Origin: DATJBC01 sp035515515
Lineage (GTDB): Bacteria > Actinomycetota > Acidimicrobiia > Acidimicrobiales > UBA8190
NCBI GenBank assembly: GCA_035515515.1
Contig: DATJBC010000180.1
Location: 1-17,875, forward strand
Length of the DNA: 17,875 bases
Reading direction: 5' to 3'
Made by a program: the position numbers and the translations under genes. The notes below the pieces were generated by a model. The model ran no database searches and had not been told where the DNA came from. It was given only the letters and a program-made list of their open reading frames with translations. This document shows positions 1 to 7,331 of this stretch, piece after piece. Every line of letters begins with the position of its first letter. Position 1 is the stretch's first letter.

Positions 1-402
1 GTTAACCGTGACGTCAAAGGTCGAACCGAACGTGGTTCTTCCCGTTGCATTTGGGTTTGCCGGTGCAGCAACAGTCAATGACGTCCCAGTCGAATTCACC
101 GTGACGCCTGCTGGACCAACCGAACTCATGCCGAAGTCGACAATCGTGGTCCCCGTCGACCCAAGGTTCGTTCCCGTGACCGTCACGGTGTTGGTCCCTC
201 CTTGGGCACCGGATACCGGACTCACTGCTGTCACGGTCGCCACCGCGCCAGCGGCCGAAGCTGGCGAGCTCGTCACCAAGAGGGTCGCCACCGGGGCCGC
301 CACGAGTCCCACACTGAGCGCGAAGGCGGCCACTGACGCGCCCCCGCGTCTCGGCCGGCGACGGAACGGGTACCAGGCAGCAGGCGCGGGAAACGATGTC
401 AC
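1..402 (-). CDS. Secreted IPT/TIG-domain protein, N-terminal part
   Basis: The frame is open to the window edge (134 codons seen), so the C-terminus is missing. GTG at 402-400 is chosen because AGGAG lies 4 nt upstream; a GTG at 450 is the only upstream alternative before an in-frame stop. Residues 1-20 are Arg-rich, followed by a hydrophobic stretch (about 21-48) and a likely signal peptidase site after Ala-Ser-Ala (48-50). From about residue 56 the sequence reads VTAVSPVSGAQGGTNTVTVT, then TNLGSTGT and VDFG. This is the typical start of an IPT/TIG immunoglobulin-like domain, found in exported or surface proteins and often repeated. The secreted location is inferred from the signal peptide. 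Ligand and role are unknown. Base composition is less GC-rich than the neighbours, as in many Thr/Asn/Val-rich surface proteins. I am confident of frame and domain, but not of total length. Confidence 0.8.
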   Translation of the reverse strand, partial: MTSFPAPAAWYPFRRRPRRGGASVAAFALSVGLVAAPVATLLVTSSPASAAGAVATVTAVSPVSGAQGGTNTVTVTGTNLGSTGTTIVDFGMSSVGPAGVTVNSTGTSLTVAAPANPNATGRTTFGSTFDVTVN

Positions 403-406
403 GGGT

Positions 407-411
407 CTCCT
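407..411 (-). promoter_or_regulatory. Ribosome binding site for the TIG protein
   Basis: AGGAG on the minus strand lies 4 nt before the GTG at 402. It decides that start over the upstream GTG at 450. Confidence 0.6.
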
Positions 412-475
412 GGTGGTGGGGAGGACGCACGGGACACCGTGCGTCGGCACTCGAGCGGTTCAGACTGTTGCGGTG

Positions 476-506
476 ACCCTAACATTCCCCCTGGGGGCCT
501 TTTCAA
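476..506 (-). promoter_or_regulatory. Candidate promoter of the TIG gene
   Basis: On the minus strand, TTGAAA (506-501) and TAGGGT (481-476) are 19 nt apart, a reasonable -35/-10 pair. The start codon is about 70 nt downstream. The spacer contains a perfect CCCCC-T-GGGGG dyad (487-497) that could be an operator or chance. The rest of the 403-637 gap holds no coding frame I can support. Confidence 0.4.
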
Positions 507-607
507 CCCACTCGCCGCACACGCGGGCCCACGAGGGAACGGGCGACCGGCGCCCCCGGGCGCCCACCTCAAGACGAACCCAATAGTCCACCTCACAACT
601 AACTCGT

Positions 608-646
608 GATGCACAAGCGATGCACAAGTAGCAACTGATGCACAAA
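608..646. repeat. Triplicate short direct repeat at a gene start
   Basis: GATGCACAAG occurs at 608-617 and 619-628, and GATGCACAAA at 637-646. The third copy contains the ATG at 638 used for the downstream gene. The first copy opens a nine-codon frame (609-638) whose TGA overlaps that ATG as TGATG. It could be a regulator-binding iteron, a leader peptide, or slippage. I do not recognise the element. Confidence 0.5.
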
Positions 647-2677
647 GAAGAGTTGACGCCCGGCACGTGCAAAGATCGTTCGGTGGGCACGCCGGAAACT
701 CCGGACACGGAGGTCGAGTGGCAGCTCGACGCGCTCGATCTTCGGCCGGTCGAGCGCTGGCTGGCGGCGCTGCCGGAGTCCGCCTTCCCCGCCGGCGACC
801 CCGCCGGGCAGAGTCCGGAACTGCGTCAGGCCCCACTGACGGCGACCCCGCGCCACGCCGAGCGTCTGATGGACTCCTATCTCGACACGGCCGATTGGCG
901 CATCGCCCGGTCGGGCTACGTGTTGCGCGTCCGCCACCGCGGCAGCCGGGCCGAGGCCACCATCAAGGACACCGCCGGCAGCGACGACGGCCTGCGCCGG
1001 CGCCTCGAGGTGACCGAGCCCCTCACCGACGAGGGCATCGAGGCTCTCGACGGGCACGGGCCCGTGGGCTGGCGCCTGCGGGCCCTGGTGGGCCGGCGCC
1101 CCCTCGAGACCGTCGTGGAGGTACGGACACGCCGTCGGCCCTACGACCTGCGGGTCGGCGAGGACCGCGTCGGCGAGCTGGCCCTCGACGAGACCATGAT
1201 CGTGGTCGAGGACGACCACCAGCCCGTTCGGCTCCAGCGGGTGGAGATCGAAGTCGACCCGGCGTGGGTGGCGCCGCTCATGCCCGTGGTAGACGCCCTG
1301 CGTCGCCAGTGCGGGCTGCGACCCGCCACCATGACCAAGTTCGAGGCGGGCCTGCTGGCGTCGGGCCAACGGATCCCGACGGCTCCCGAGCTCGGGCCGA
1401 CCGCCGTCGACCGCCACGCCACGGTGGGCGACGTCGCCTTTGCCGTGCTGCGTCGCCACTTTTCGTCGATGCTCGCCCACGAAGCGGGCACACGGCTCGG
1501 CGAGGACGCCGAGGAGCTCCACGACATGCGGGTGGCCACCCGCCGGATGCGTGCCGCGCTCTCGCTGTTCTCCGACGCCCTCCCCGCCCGGGCCCGCCAC
1601 GTCCGGGCGGAGCTGGGCTGGCTGGCCGAGGCGCTCGGAGCGGTCCGCGACCTCGACGTGCAGCTCGAGCAGCTCCACCACTGGCGCGACACCGTGGCGG
1701 CCGACGACCAGGGCGCCCTCGACGAGTTGGCCAGGGTCCTGGTCATGGAGCGTGCCGACGCCCGCCGCCGCCTCCTGGTGTGCCTGGACTCGGTCCGCTA
1801 CGAGCGCCTGGTGGGAGGACTCACCACCATGCTCCGTCAGGGGCCCTCGAGGCGGTCGGTGGCGGCCCGCACCCCCGCCGCCGGCGCCGTGCCGGACCTC
1901 GTGCTCGAGCTGCATCGCAAGGCGGTCAAGGCGGCCCGCCGGGCACGGCGCAGCGGCGACCCCTCCGACTACCACCGCACCCGGATCCGGGGGAAGCGGC
2001 TGCGCTACGCGCTGGAGTTCGTGTCCGACGTCTACGACGGGCAGCCCGCCAAGTACGTGCGCCGGGTGGTGAAGCTCCAGGACGTCCTGGGCGCCATGCA
2101 AGACGCCCGGGTCGCCGAGGGCCGGCTCCACGACCTGGCCCGGGAGGGGCCCAGGCTGGCCCCCGCCACCGTGTTCGTGATGGGGGGGATGGCCGAGCGC
2201 TACCGCCACCAGTCCGAGCGCATGGCCCGCAAGGTGCCCCGACTGCTGCACAACCTCCAGGGGTCGGAGTGGAAGCGCCTGACGGCCGTCATGGACCGCC
2301 GCCGCCTGGAGCTGGGCGCCCTCTACCGCTGGCCGGCCCCGGGCGGGCCGCTGCCGGGGCTGCGGACGGCCCCGAGCCTCGCCACGGCGCCGGGGTCGTC
2401 GTCGGTGGGCACGGTCCTGGGCGGGGCCACGGTGTCATCGGGGCTGGGCCCCGCCGACGAGCGCTCGGCCACCACCCGGACCGGGGCGGGCGCCCCCGGC
2501 TACGCCGACCCGCCGGTGTTCGAGCCGCTCGCCGAGGACGCCCCCCTCGACGAGCAGGCCAGGCCGCCGGTGTGGACGGCGGGACATGCCCCCGAGGAGG
2601 AGGCGCCGGCCTCCCGGCGCTACGGGTCCCTGCCGGTGTCCCGCAACGGCGAGACGCCCGGCGGCGACGGCAGCTGA
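638..2677 (+). CDS. CYTH and CHAD domain protein
   Basis: This is a 679-residue cytoplasmic protein with a CYTH domain (about 25-243) followed by a CHAD domain (about 260-535). The CYTH part shows YLDT (81-84), YVLRVRHRG (94-102), TIKDT (108-112), the RRLEV strand and the closing TKFEAGL. The usual N-terminal ExExK signature reads EVEWQ, so its lysine is changed. The CHAD part shows the two basic helices HDMRVATRRMRAAL (295-308) and HRTRIRGKRLRYALEF. CHAD domains bind polyphosphate and CYTH enzymes act on triphosphates, so a role in polyphosphate or phosphate metabolism is inferred; activity cannot be told from sequence. The last 120 or so residues are Pro/Gly/Ala-rich and probably disordered. 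No clear Shine-Dalgarno precedes ATG 638, and GTG 684, just before the CYTH domain, is a real alternative start. It appears monocistronic. Confidence 0.88.
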   Translation: MHKEELTPGTCKDRSVGTPETPDTEVEWQLDALDLRPVERWLAALPESAFPAGDPAGQSPELRQAPLTATPRHAERLMDSYLDTADWRIARSGYVLRVRHRGSRAEATIKDTAGSDDGLRRRLEVTEPLTDEGIEALDGHGPVGWRLRALVGRRPLETVVEVRTRRRPYDLRVGEDRVGELALDETMIVVEDDHQPVRLQRVEIEVDPAWVAPLMPVVDALRRQCGLRPATMTKFEAGLLASGQRIPTAPELGPTAVDRHATVGDVAFAVLRRHFSSMLAHEAGTRLGEDAEELHDMRVATRRMRAALSLFSDALPARARHVRAELGWLAEALGAVRDLDVQLEQLHHWRDTVAADDQGALDELARVLVMERADARRRLLVCLDSVRYERLVGGLTTMLRQGPSRRSVAARTPAAGAVPDLVLELHRKAVKAARRARRSGDPSDYHRTRIRGKRLRYALEFVSDVYDGQPAKYVRRVVKLQDVLGAMQDARVAEGRLHDLAREGPRLAPATVFVMGGMAERYRHQSERMARKVPRLLHNLQGSEWKRLTAVMDRRRLELGALYRWPAPGGPLPGLRTAPSLATAPGSSSVGTVLGGATVSSGLGPADERSATTRTGAGAPGYADPPVFEPLAEDAPLDEQARPPVWTAGHAPEEEAPASRRYGSLPVSRNGETPGGDGS

Positions 2678-2684
2678 GGCCGGC

Positions 2685-2698
2685 GCCGCCGCGGCGGC
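2685..2698. terminator. GC palindrome after the CYTH-CHAD stop
   Basis: GCCGCCGCGGCGGC is a perfect 14-nt palindrome 7 nt after the stop codon. There is no T tract, so termination is only suggested by its position. Confidence 0.25.
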
Positions 2699-2756
2699 CG
2701 GTGCGGCTCGCTGGTCCGGAGACGGTCGGCGGCGACCGGGCACCAGGCAGGTCGCA

Positions 2757-2788
2757 CCCCCGCCCTGAGGGGGGGAGGGGGGCGAGGG
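2757..2788 (+). other. C-run/G-run hairpin and G-quadruplex-prone tract
   Basis: CCCCC, G and CCC are followed by TGA, then G runs of 7, 6 and 3 separated by A and CGA (2769-2788). The C-run can pair with the G-run, or the Gs can form a quadruplex in the transcript. It sits in the 246-nt non-coding gap 2678-2923, between two convergent genes. A 3'-end or termination role is inferred. Nothing else convincing is in this gap except the hairpin at 2889. Confidence 0.35.
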
Positions 2789-2888
2789 TGCTCCGCGCGT
2801 GCCCTTCCCGGCCGCCGCCGACCGTCCACGCTGGCGACGGCTCTCCGGTGACCGTACGCGGGCGCGGTGAACGGGGTGCGACGAAAGC

Positions 2889-2925
2889 GAGAGCGGGGGG
2901 AGAAATCCCGATGAACTTCGCTCTC
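2889..2925 (-). terminator. Hairpin at the end of the iron transporter operon
   Basis: Read on the minus strand, GAGAGCG (2925-2919) pairs with CGCTCTC (2895-2889). An inner GGGA-TTTC-TCCC stem-loop lies between them, and a short GCTTTCG follows. The stem begins inside the stop codon of the ATPase gene. The T-run is poor, so this is a moderate candidate. Confidence 0.4.
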
Positions 2926-4615
2926 AGCTGGTGCAGGTCCAGGTGATCGAGCCCGAGATCCCCCCGTGCCATCCCTTGTACGGGGTGTCGTCGTCACCGG
3001 GCACGTGGGTGAAGGTCACGCTGCCCGACCCGTCGGCGTGGACCGTCAAGGTGGCCGTGGCCGCCGGGCTCACGAGGGCGTAGGCCTCGGTGCCGATGCC
3101 CATGACCCCGCCCCCTTTGGCCAGCACGGCCTGGCCGTAGGACCCGGGGCCGCGGTAGTCGCCCTTGGCCGTGCCGATCTCGACGATGACGTCGTTGCTC
3201 TGCGGCGGCGTGGGCACCAGCCAGGTGTGGGCCCCGACGTGGGGCTGGTCACCGATCGTGCCGGCCTGGGCGCACGACCTGACCCCCTTGGCCGTCGTCT
3301 TGTCGGTGAAGGGGTCGGTGAGGCGGACCCGCCCGGTCACCTGGACCGACGCGTGGAACACCACCGGGCCGACGGCGGCGGGCGAGGGGCCGCCGCCCCC
3401 GACCACGAGGTCCAGCACCACCCCCAGGGCCACGAGCACCGACCCGGTGCCGACCAGGATGCGACCCCGTCGACGGGATCTCGCCCGGGCCGCCCGGTGC
3501 CCGCCTCCCGCCCGGGGCGTCGCGGGACCCTCCTCGTCGCCGGGCAGCGCCTCGTCGCCGGGCAGCGGGTCGGCGCCGTCGAGCGCCCAGGCCCGCGCCG
3601 GCCCCCGCACCTCCACCCACACGCGCTGGCCCCGCGTCACGGGCAGGTCGCCGGGGACACGCGCCACGAGCTCCTGACGCTGGGGCCGCTCCACCACCAC
3701 GTCCACCACGGCGTCGTGCCCGTGGAACTGGGCGTCGACCACGGTGGCGGCCACCGCCCCGGGGGCGGGCTCGAGCCGCAGCAGGAGCTGCTCGGGCCGC
3801 AAGAGCAGGCGGGCCGGGCCCTCGAGCCCGGCGCGGCCGTCGACGTCGAGCGCCACGGTGCCCAGCACGCACCGGGCCACGGCGCCGCGCGCCTCGCCGA
3901 GCAGGACGTTGGCCTCCCCCACCGACGTCGCCGCCGCCAGGTCGGGCGGCGCCCCGTACAGCGCCCGGGGGCGGGCGCACGCCACCACGTGCCCGTCCCG
4001 CAGCACGGCCACCTCGTCGGCGAGGGCCAGGGCCTCGTCCTGGTCGTGGGTGACGATGACGGTGGTGGCCCCGGCCTCGGCCAGGACGCGGGCCACGTCC
4101 CGTCGCAGCCCGGCCCGCAACGACGCGTCCAGCGAGCTGAAGGGCTCGTCGAGCAGAACCACGCCGGGCCGGACGGCGAGGGCCCGGGCCAGCGCCACCC
4201 GCTGCTGCTGGCCCCCCGACAGCTGGTGCGGGTAGCGGCGCTCGAGTCCCTCCAGGCCCACCAGCTCGATGAGCTGGCGCGTGTCGGCGCGCTCGTCGCG
4301 GGGCACGCCGAAGGCGACGTTGCCCATGACCGTGAGATGGGGGAACAGCGCACCGTCCTGGGGGACGTATCCCACCCCCCGGTGCTGGGGGCGGACCGAG
4401 CGTGTCCCGTCGTCGACGACCCGGCCCCCGATGCGCACCACGCCCGCGTCGACGTGCTCGAAGCCGGCGAGCAGCCTGAGCAAGGTGGTCTTGCCGCTGC
4501 CCGACGCCCCCAGGATGGCGGTGATCGAGCCGTCGGCCACCGTCAGGTCGAGGCCGTGGAGCACCGGGGTGGCGCCGTACCCCTTGGCCACGCCCCGCAG
4601 CTCGATGGTGCTCAT
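2924..4615 (-). CDS. fbpC: Fe(III) ABC transporter ATPase with extra TM and outside domain
   Basis: 563 residues, against about 350 for usual FbpC-type ATPases. It powers ferric-iron import by the adjacent permease. Seen: Walker A GASGSGKTT (36-44), Q-loop Gln86, signature LSGGQQQR (132-139), Walker B VVLLDEP (152-158), switch His190, then a TOBE-like region to about 350. After an Arg-rich linker comes one hydrophobic segment (about 386-405) and about 155 residues rich in Gly/Thr/Val, containing YRGPGSY and two cysteines (near the domain start and at the C-terminus). That tail resembles secreted beta-sandwich domains, so it should lie outside the membrane. The whole frame is continuous with no stop. 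I see no convincing internal start: GTGs in the hydrophobic segment lack a basic n-region and a Shine-Dalgarno. The ATG overlaps the permease stop as ATGA (4615-4612), implying translational coupling. The ATPase call is firm; the tail's function is unknown. Confidence 0.9.
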   Translation of the reverse strand: MSTIELRGVAKGYGATPVLHGLDLTVADGSITAILGASGSGKTTLLRLLAGFEHVDAGVVRIGGRVVDDGTRSVRPQHRGVGYVPQDGALFPHLTVMGNVAFGVPRDERADTRQLIELVGLEGLERRYPHQLSGGQQQRVALARALAVRPGVVLLDEPFSSLDASLRAGLRRDVARVLAEAGATTVIVTHDQDEALALADEVAVLRDGHVVACARPRALYGAPPDLAAATSVGEANVLLGEARGAVARCVLGTVALDVDGRAGLEGPARLLLRPEQLLLRLEPAPGAVAATVVDAQFHGHDAVVDVVVERPQRQELVARVPGDLPVTRGQRVWVEVRGPARAWALDGADPLPGDEALPGDEEGPATPRAGGGHRAARARSRRRGRILVGTGSVLVALGVVLDLVVGGGGPSPAAVGPVVFHASVQVTGRVRLTDPFTDKTTAKGVRSCAQAGTIGDQPHVGAHTWLVPTPPQSNDVIVEIGTAKGDYRGPGSYGQAVLAKGGGVMGIGTEAYALVSPAATATLTVHADGSGSVTFTHVPGDDDTPYKGWHGGISGSITWTCTS

Positions 4616-6117
4616 GCGGTCCCCGCCGGCCGGGCGTAGCGCTCGCGGTCGAACCACAGCCCCAGCAGGGCGCCGGGCACCATGGCCAGGCCGATGATGA
4701 CCAGCGCGTAGGGCGCCGCCGCGCCGTAGGCCACCTCGCTCTGGTACGCCCAGAACTGCGTGGCCAGGGTCTGGACCCCGATGGGGACCAGCACCAAGGT
4801 GGCGGTCAGCTCGGTCACCGCCGTGAGGAATACCAGACAGAACCCGGCCAGGAGCCCCGGCACGATCAAGGGCACCGTGACCCGCACGAACACCCACAGC
4901 GGGCGCCGGCCCAGGGACTGGCCCACGTCGGTGAGGCGGGCCGGCGCCTGGGACACCGAGGTCTTCACGCACACCAGGGCGAGCGGGAAGTGCAGCACGG
5001 CGTAGGCCGCGATGAGCAGGATGCTCGTCTGGTAGAGGGCGTAGACGAAGCGCGTGGCGAAGAACACGAAGCTGAGCGCCACCACCACGCCGGGCATGGC
5101 CTGGGTGACATAGGTGCTGCGCTCGAGGACGGTGCGGGGGCCGCTCGAGCGCCGGGCGCTCATGAACGCCACCGGCAGGGCGAGGACCACGGCCACGACC
5201 GCCCCCCAGGCGCTGTAGGCCACCGTGGCCCAGGTGGCCGAGGCCAGGGTGGCGGCGGCGGGCAGGGTGGTGTGCTGGCTCCGGGCCATCCAGTAGGCCA
5301 GGGTGCTGATGGGCACCCCCACCCCCAGCGCGACGAGGGCGACGAGGGCGCCCACCACACCCGGCGAGGCCCGCCGCGGCGTCGCCCCGGCGCCCGGGCG
5401 CCGAGGGGCGTGGGTGGCCACCACCGGCCGGCGGGGCACGATCCCGTCCACGGCCAGGGCCAGAAGGCCCAGGCACACCAGCGGGACCGACAGGGCGCCG
5501 GCGGCCTGGGCGTTGAACTGGAACTGGGTGAAGATCTCGGTGGTGAAGGTCTGGTAGCGCAGGACCTCGAACACGCCGTACTCCGAGATCACCGTCAGGA
5601 CCACGAGCACGCACCCGCCCAGCACCGCCGTGCGGATGAGGGGGAGCGTCACCCGGAAGAAGGTGCGGAGCTCGCTCAGGCCCAGGCTGAGCGAGGCGTC
5701 CTCCATGGCCCGGTCGGTGCGCCGCAGGGCGGCCGCCACCGGCAGGTAGACGAGAGGGTAGGTCCCGAGCGTCATGACCACGGTGGCCCCCAGGAGGGGG
5801 TTGACGGTGGGGACGATCGAGTGCCAGGCCCAGCCCACGACGAAGTCGGGAAGGGCGACGGGCAGGACCAGGAGCACCGTCCACAGCCGCCGCCCGGGCA
5901 GCCGCATGCGCTCGGTGCACCAGGCCGTGGCCACGCCGATGGTGCCGGCCAGCACCACCACCAGCGCCGCCAGGGCGACGGTGTGCTCCAAGAGCGACAG
6001 CGAGCGCTGCCGGAACAGCACGCTGCTCACCTCGCTCCACCCCGCGTCCCGGGCGTCGACCACCAGGAGCCCGAGCGGCAGGAGCAACGCCATGGCGATG
6101 AGGACGCTCAGCGCCAC
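4612..6117 (-). CDS. fbpB: Fe(III) ABC transporter permease, two fused halves
   Basis: 501 residues forming the inner-membrane channel of the iron importer. There are many hydrophobic helices in two homologous halves, the arrangement of FbpB/FutB/SfuB permeases. Each half has an EAA-type loop for ATPase docking: DASLSLGLSELRTFFRVTLP in the first and DVGQSLGRRPLWVFVRVTVP in the second. GTG 6117 is the first conventional start, but no Shine-Dalgarno precedes it and the frame stays open and plausible upstream (STGRFWRGRATVALS). A CTG at 6201-6199 overlaps the stop of the binding-protein gene as CTGA and could be the true start, adding 28 residues. The stop overlaps the ATPase ATG by 4 nt. It is the second gene of an iron-repressed operon read from the box at 7335. 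Confidence 0.9.
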   Translation of the reverse strand: MALSVLIAMALLLPLGLLVVDARDAGWSEVSSVLFRQRSLSLLEHTVALAALVVVLAGTIGVATAWCTERMRLPGRRLWTVLLVLPVALPDFVVGWAWHSIVPTVNPLLGATVVMTLGTYPLVYLPVAAALRRTDRAMEDASLSLGLSELRTFFRVTLPLIRTAVLGGCVLVVLTVISEYGVFEVLRYQTFTTEIFTQFQFNAQAAGALSVPLVCLGLLALAVDGIVPRRPVVATHAPRRPGAGATPRRASPGVVGALVALVALGVGVPISTLAYWMARSQHTTLPAAATLASATWATVAYSAWGAVVAVVLALPVAFMSARRSSGPRTVLERSTYVTQAMPGVVVALSFVFFATRFVYALYQTSILLIAAYAVLHFPLALVCVKTSVSQAPARLTDVGQSLGRRPLWVFVRVTVPLIVPGLLAGFCLVFLTAVTELTATLVLVPIGVQTLATQFWAYQSEVAYGAAAPYALVIIGLAMVPGALLGLWFDRERYARPAGTA

Positions 6118-6197
6118 GGTGGCGCGACCGCGCCAGAACCGACCGGTCGACCGTCCCGGGAGCGCCCCGGGCGCGGCGTCGGTCGTGGTCGGTGCGA

Positions 6198-7262
6198 TCA
6201 GGCGAGACCCGCTTGGATCAGCAGCTGGTGGGCCTCGAGGCCGGCGCCCAGCTGTGCCGGCGTGAAGGGCACGGGCTGGAGCTGGTCGAGCGGCGTGAGC
6301 GCGGCGTTGGCGGCCACCCCGGGGTGCAGCGGGTACTCGAAGCTGTCGCTGTGGGCGAGCACGCTCTGCCCGGCCGCGCTCGTGAGGAAGGCCAGGAACC
6401 GCTGCGCGGCGGCCTGGTGCTTGGTCGCCTTGACGATGGCGGCACCCGAGACGTCCTCCACGTAGCCCGGGTCACGGGGCGCGAAGTAGGCCACCTTGGC
6501 GTGGACCGAGCCCGCCCCCACCTCGGCCTGGAGCCGGTAGAAGTAGTAGCTGTTGATCAGGGCCATGTCGGTGACGCCCTTGCTGACGTCGCTCGTCAGC
6601 GTCTCGTTGTCGGGGATGTTGTCGTTGGAGCCGGCGTTGGTGCGCAGCCCCTTCAACCACGCCAGCGCGGCGGCCGTGCCTTTCTGGCGCGCCACGGAGT
6701 CGATGATCGGCCAGAAGTCGGTCTCCGAGGGGGCGAGCTCGATCTTCCCCTTCCAGCGCGGGTCGGCGAGGTCCAGCACCGACGTGGGCACCTCCGAGGG
6801 GCTCACGTCGTCGGTGTTGTACACCAGGGCGCTCACCCGGGCGGACACGCCCACCCACTTGCCGTTGGTGGCGCTGTCCACGACGGGCACGTTGGCGAGC
6901 GTCGAGGAGTCGACCGCGGCCAGCAGGCCCTTGTCGTCGAGCTGCTGGAGCCAGTTGGAGTTCTCGGTGTAGACGACGTCGGCCGTCGACCGGCTGCCCT
7001 CGGCCTCGATCTGGGCGGTGATGTCGTCCTCGTCGTCGTTCTTCACGCGCACCGTGATCCCGGTCTTCTTCGTGAAGGCGGCCACGATGGCGCTCGTCGT
7101 CTGCTCGTGCTGGGCGTTGTAGAGGACGAGGGTGTTCGACGACGACGACACCGGGCCCGTCCCGTTGACGCAGGAGGTCGCGGCGAGGGCGCACAGGGCC
7201 AGGGCAAGGACCACGACGGCCACGCCGTGCTCTCGCCGGCGGCGGGCGGTGGGGGGTCTCAA
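6198..7262 (-). CDS. fbpA: Fe(III)-binding lipoprotein of the ABC transporter
   Basis: 354 residues, first gene of the iron importer operon. TTG 7262 is the start because AAGGAGG lies 6 nt upstream. A basic n-region (RRRRE), a hydrophobic stretch and Cys31 in ATSC make a lipoprotein signal, slightly off the classical lipobox (Ala at -3), so membrane anchoring is likely. Ligands known for FbpA of Haemophilus/Neisseria appear conserved: His52 in YNAQHEQ, Glu100 in VVYTENSNW, and the Tyr pair 239-240 in LINSYYFYRL. The fold (PBP-like, FbpA/FutA family) and length fit. It binds ferric iron outside the membrane and delivers it to the permease. A spermidine- or sulfate-binding protein is less likely because of the Tyr pair. 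Expression should rise when iron is low, given the IdeR box in its promoter. Confidence 0.92.
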   Translation of the reverse strand: MRPPTARRRREHGVAVVVLALALCALAATSCVNGTGPVSSSSNTLVLYNAQHEQTTSAIVAAFTKKTGITVRVKNDDEDDITAQIEAEGSRSTADVVYTENSNWLQQLDDKGLLAAVDSSTLANVPVVDSATNGKWVGVSARVSALVYNTDDVSPSEVPTSVLDLADPRWKGKIELAPSETDFWPIIDSVARQKGTAAALAWLKGLRTNAGSNDNIPDNETLTSDVSKGVTDMALINSYYFYRLQAEVGAGSVHAKVAYFAPRDPGYVEDVSGAAIVKATKHQAAAQRFLAFLTSAAGQSVLAHSDSFEYPLHPGVAANAALTPLDQLQPVPFTPAQLGAGLEAHQLLIQAGLA

Positions 7263-7268
7263 CGTCGT

Positions 7269-7275
7269 CCTCCTT
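7269..7275 (-). promoter_or_regulatory. Strong ribosome binding site for the iron-binding lipoprotein
   Basis: AAGGAGG on the minus strand ends 6 nt before the TTG at 7262. It supports this rare start codon. Confidence 0.75.
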
Positions 7276-7331
7276 CTCCCGTGTCGGCTCCCGGCGCGGG
7301 GCCGGTGCGCCGAGGTGCCAGGCGCCCGCAG

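Noticed and set aside
8..586. 192-codon plus-strand frame at the left edge
   Set aside because: It mirrors the TIG gene (Val/Pro/Thr-rich antisense) and has no signal or Shine-Dalgarno.
653..676. TTGACG with AAAGAT as a promoter inside the start of the CYTH-CHAD gene
   Set aside because: The spacing is only 12 nt, and no other good -10 is found at 16-19 nt.
599..2251. 550-codon open frame on the minus strand opposite the CYTH-CHAD gene
   Set aside because: Its translation is low-complexity His/Gly/Val-rich, the usual antisense shadow of GC-rich coding DNA. The plus frame has clear CYTH and CHAD motifs.
667..2946. 759-codon open frame on the plus strand
   Set aside because: Arg/Pro/Gly-rich out-of-frame shadow of the CYTH-CHAD gene, with no domain pattern.
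2966..4639. 557-codon plus-strand frame opposite the ATPase
   Set aside because: His/Gly/Arg low-complexity antisense shadow without motifs.
4616..6040. Extension of the ATPase frame upstream to give a 1038-residue protein
   Set aside because: The added part is a shadow of the permease gene. The ATG at 4615, overlapping the permease stop, is the natural start.
4990..6465. 491-codon plus-strand frame opposite the permease
   Set aside because: Antisense shadow with His/Gly/Glu low complexity. The minus strand shows two EAA loops and membrane helices.
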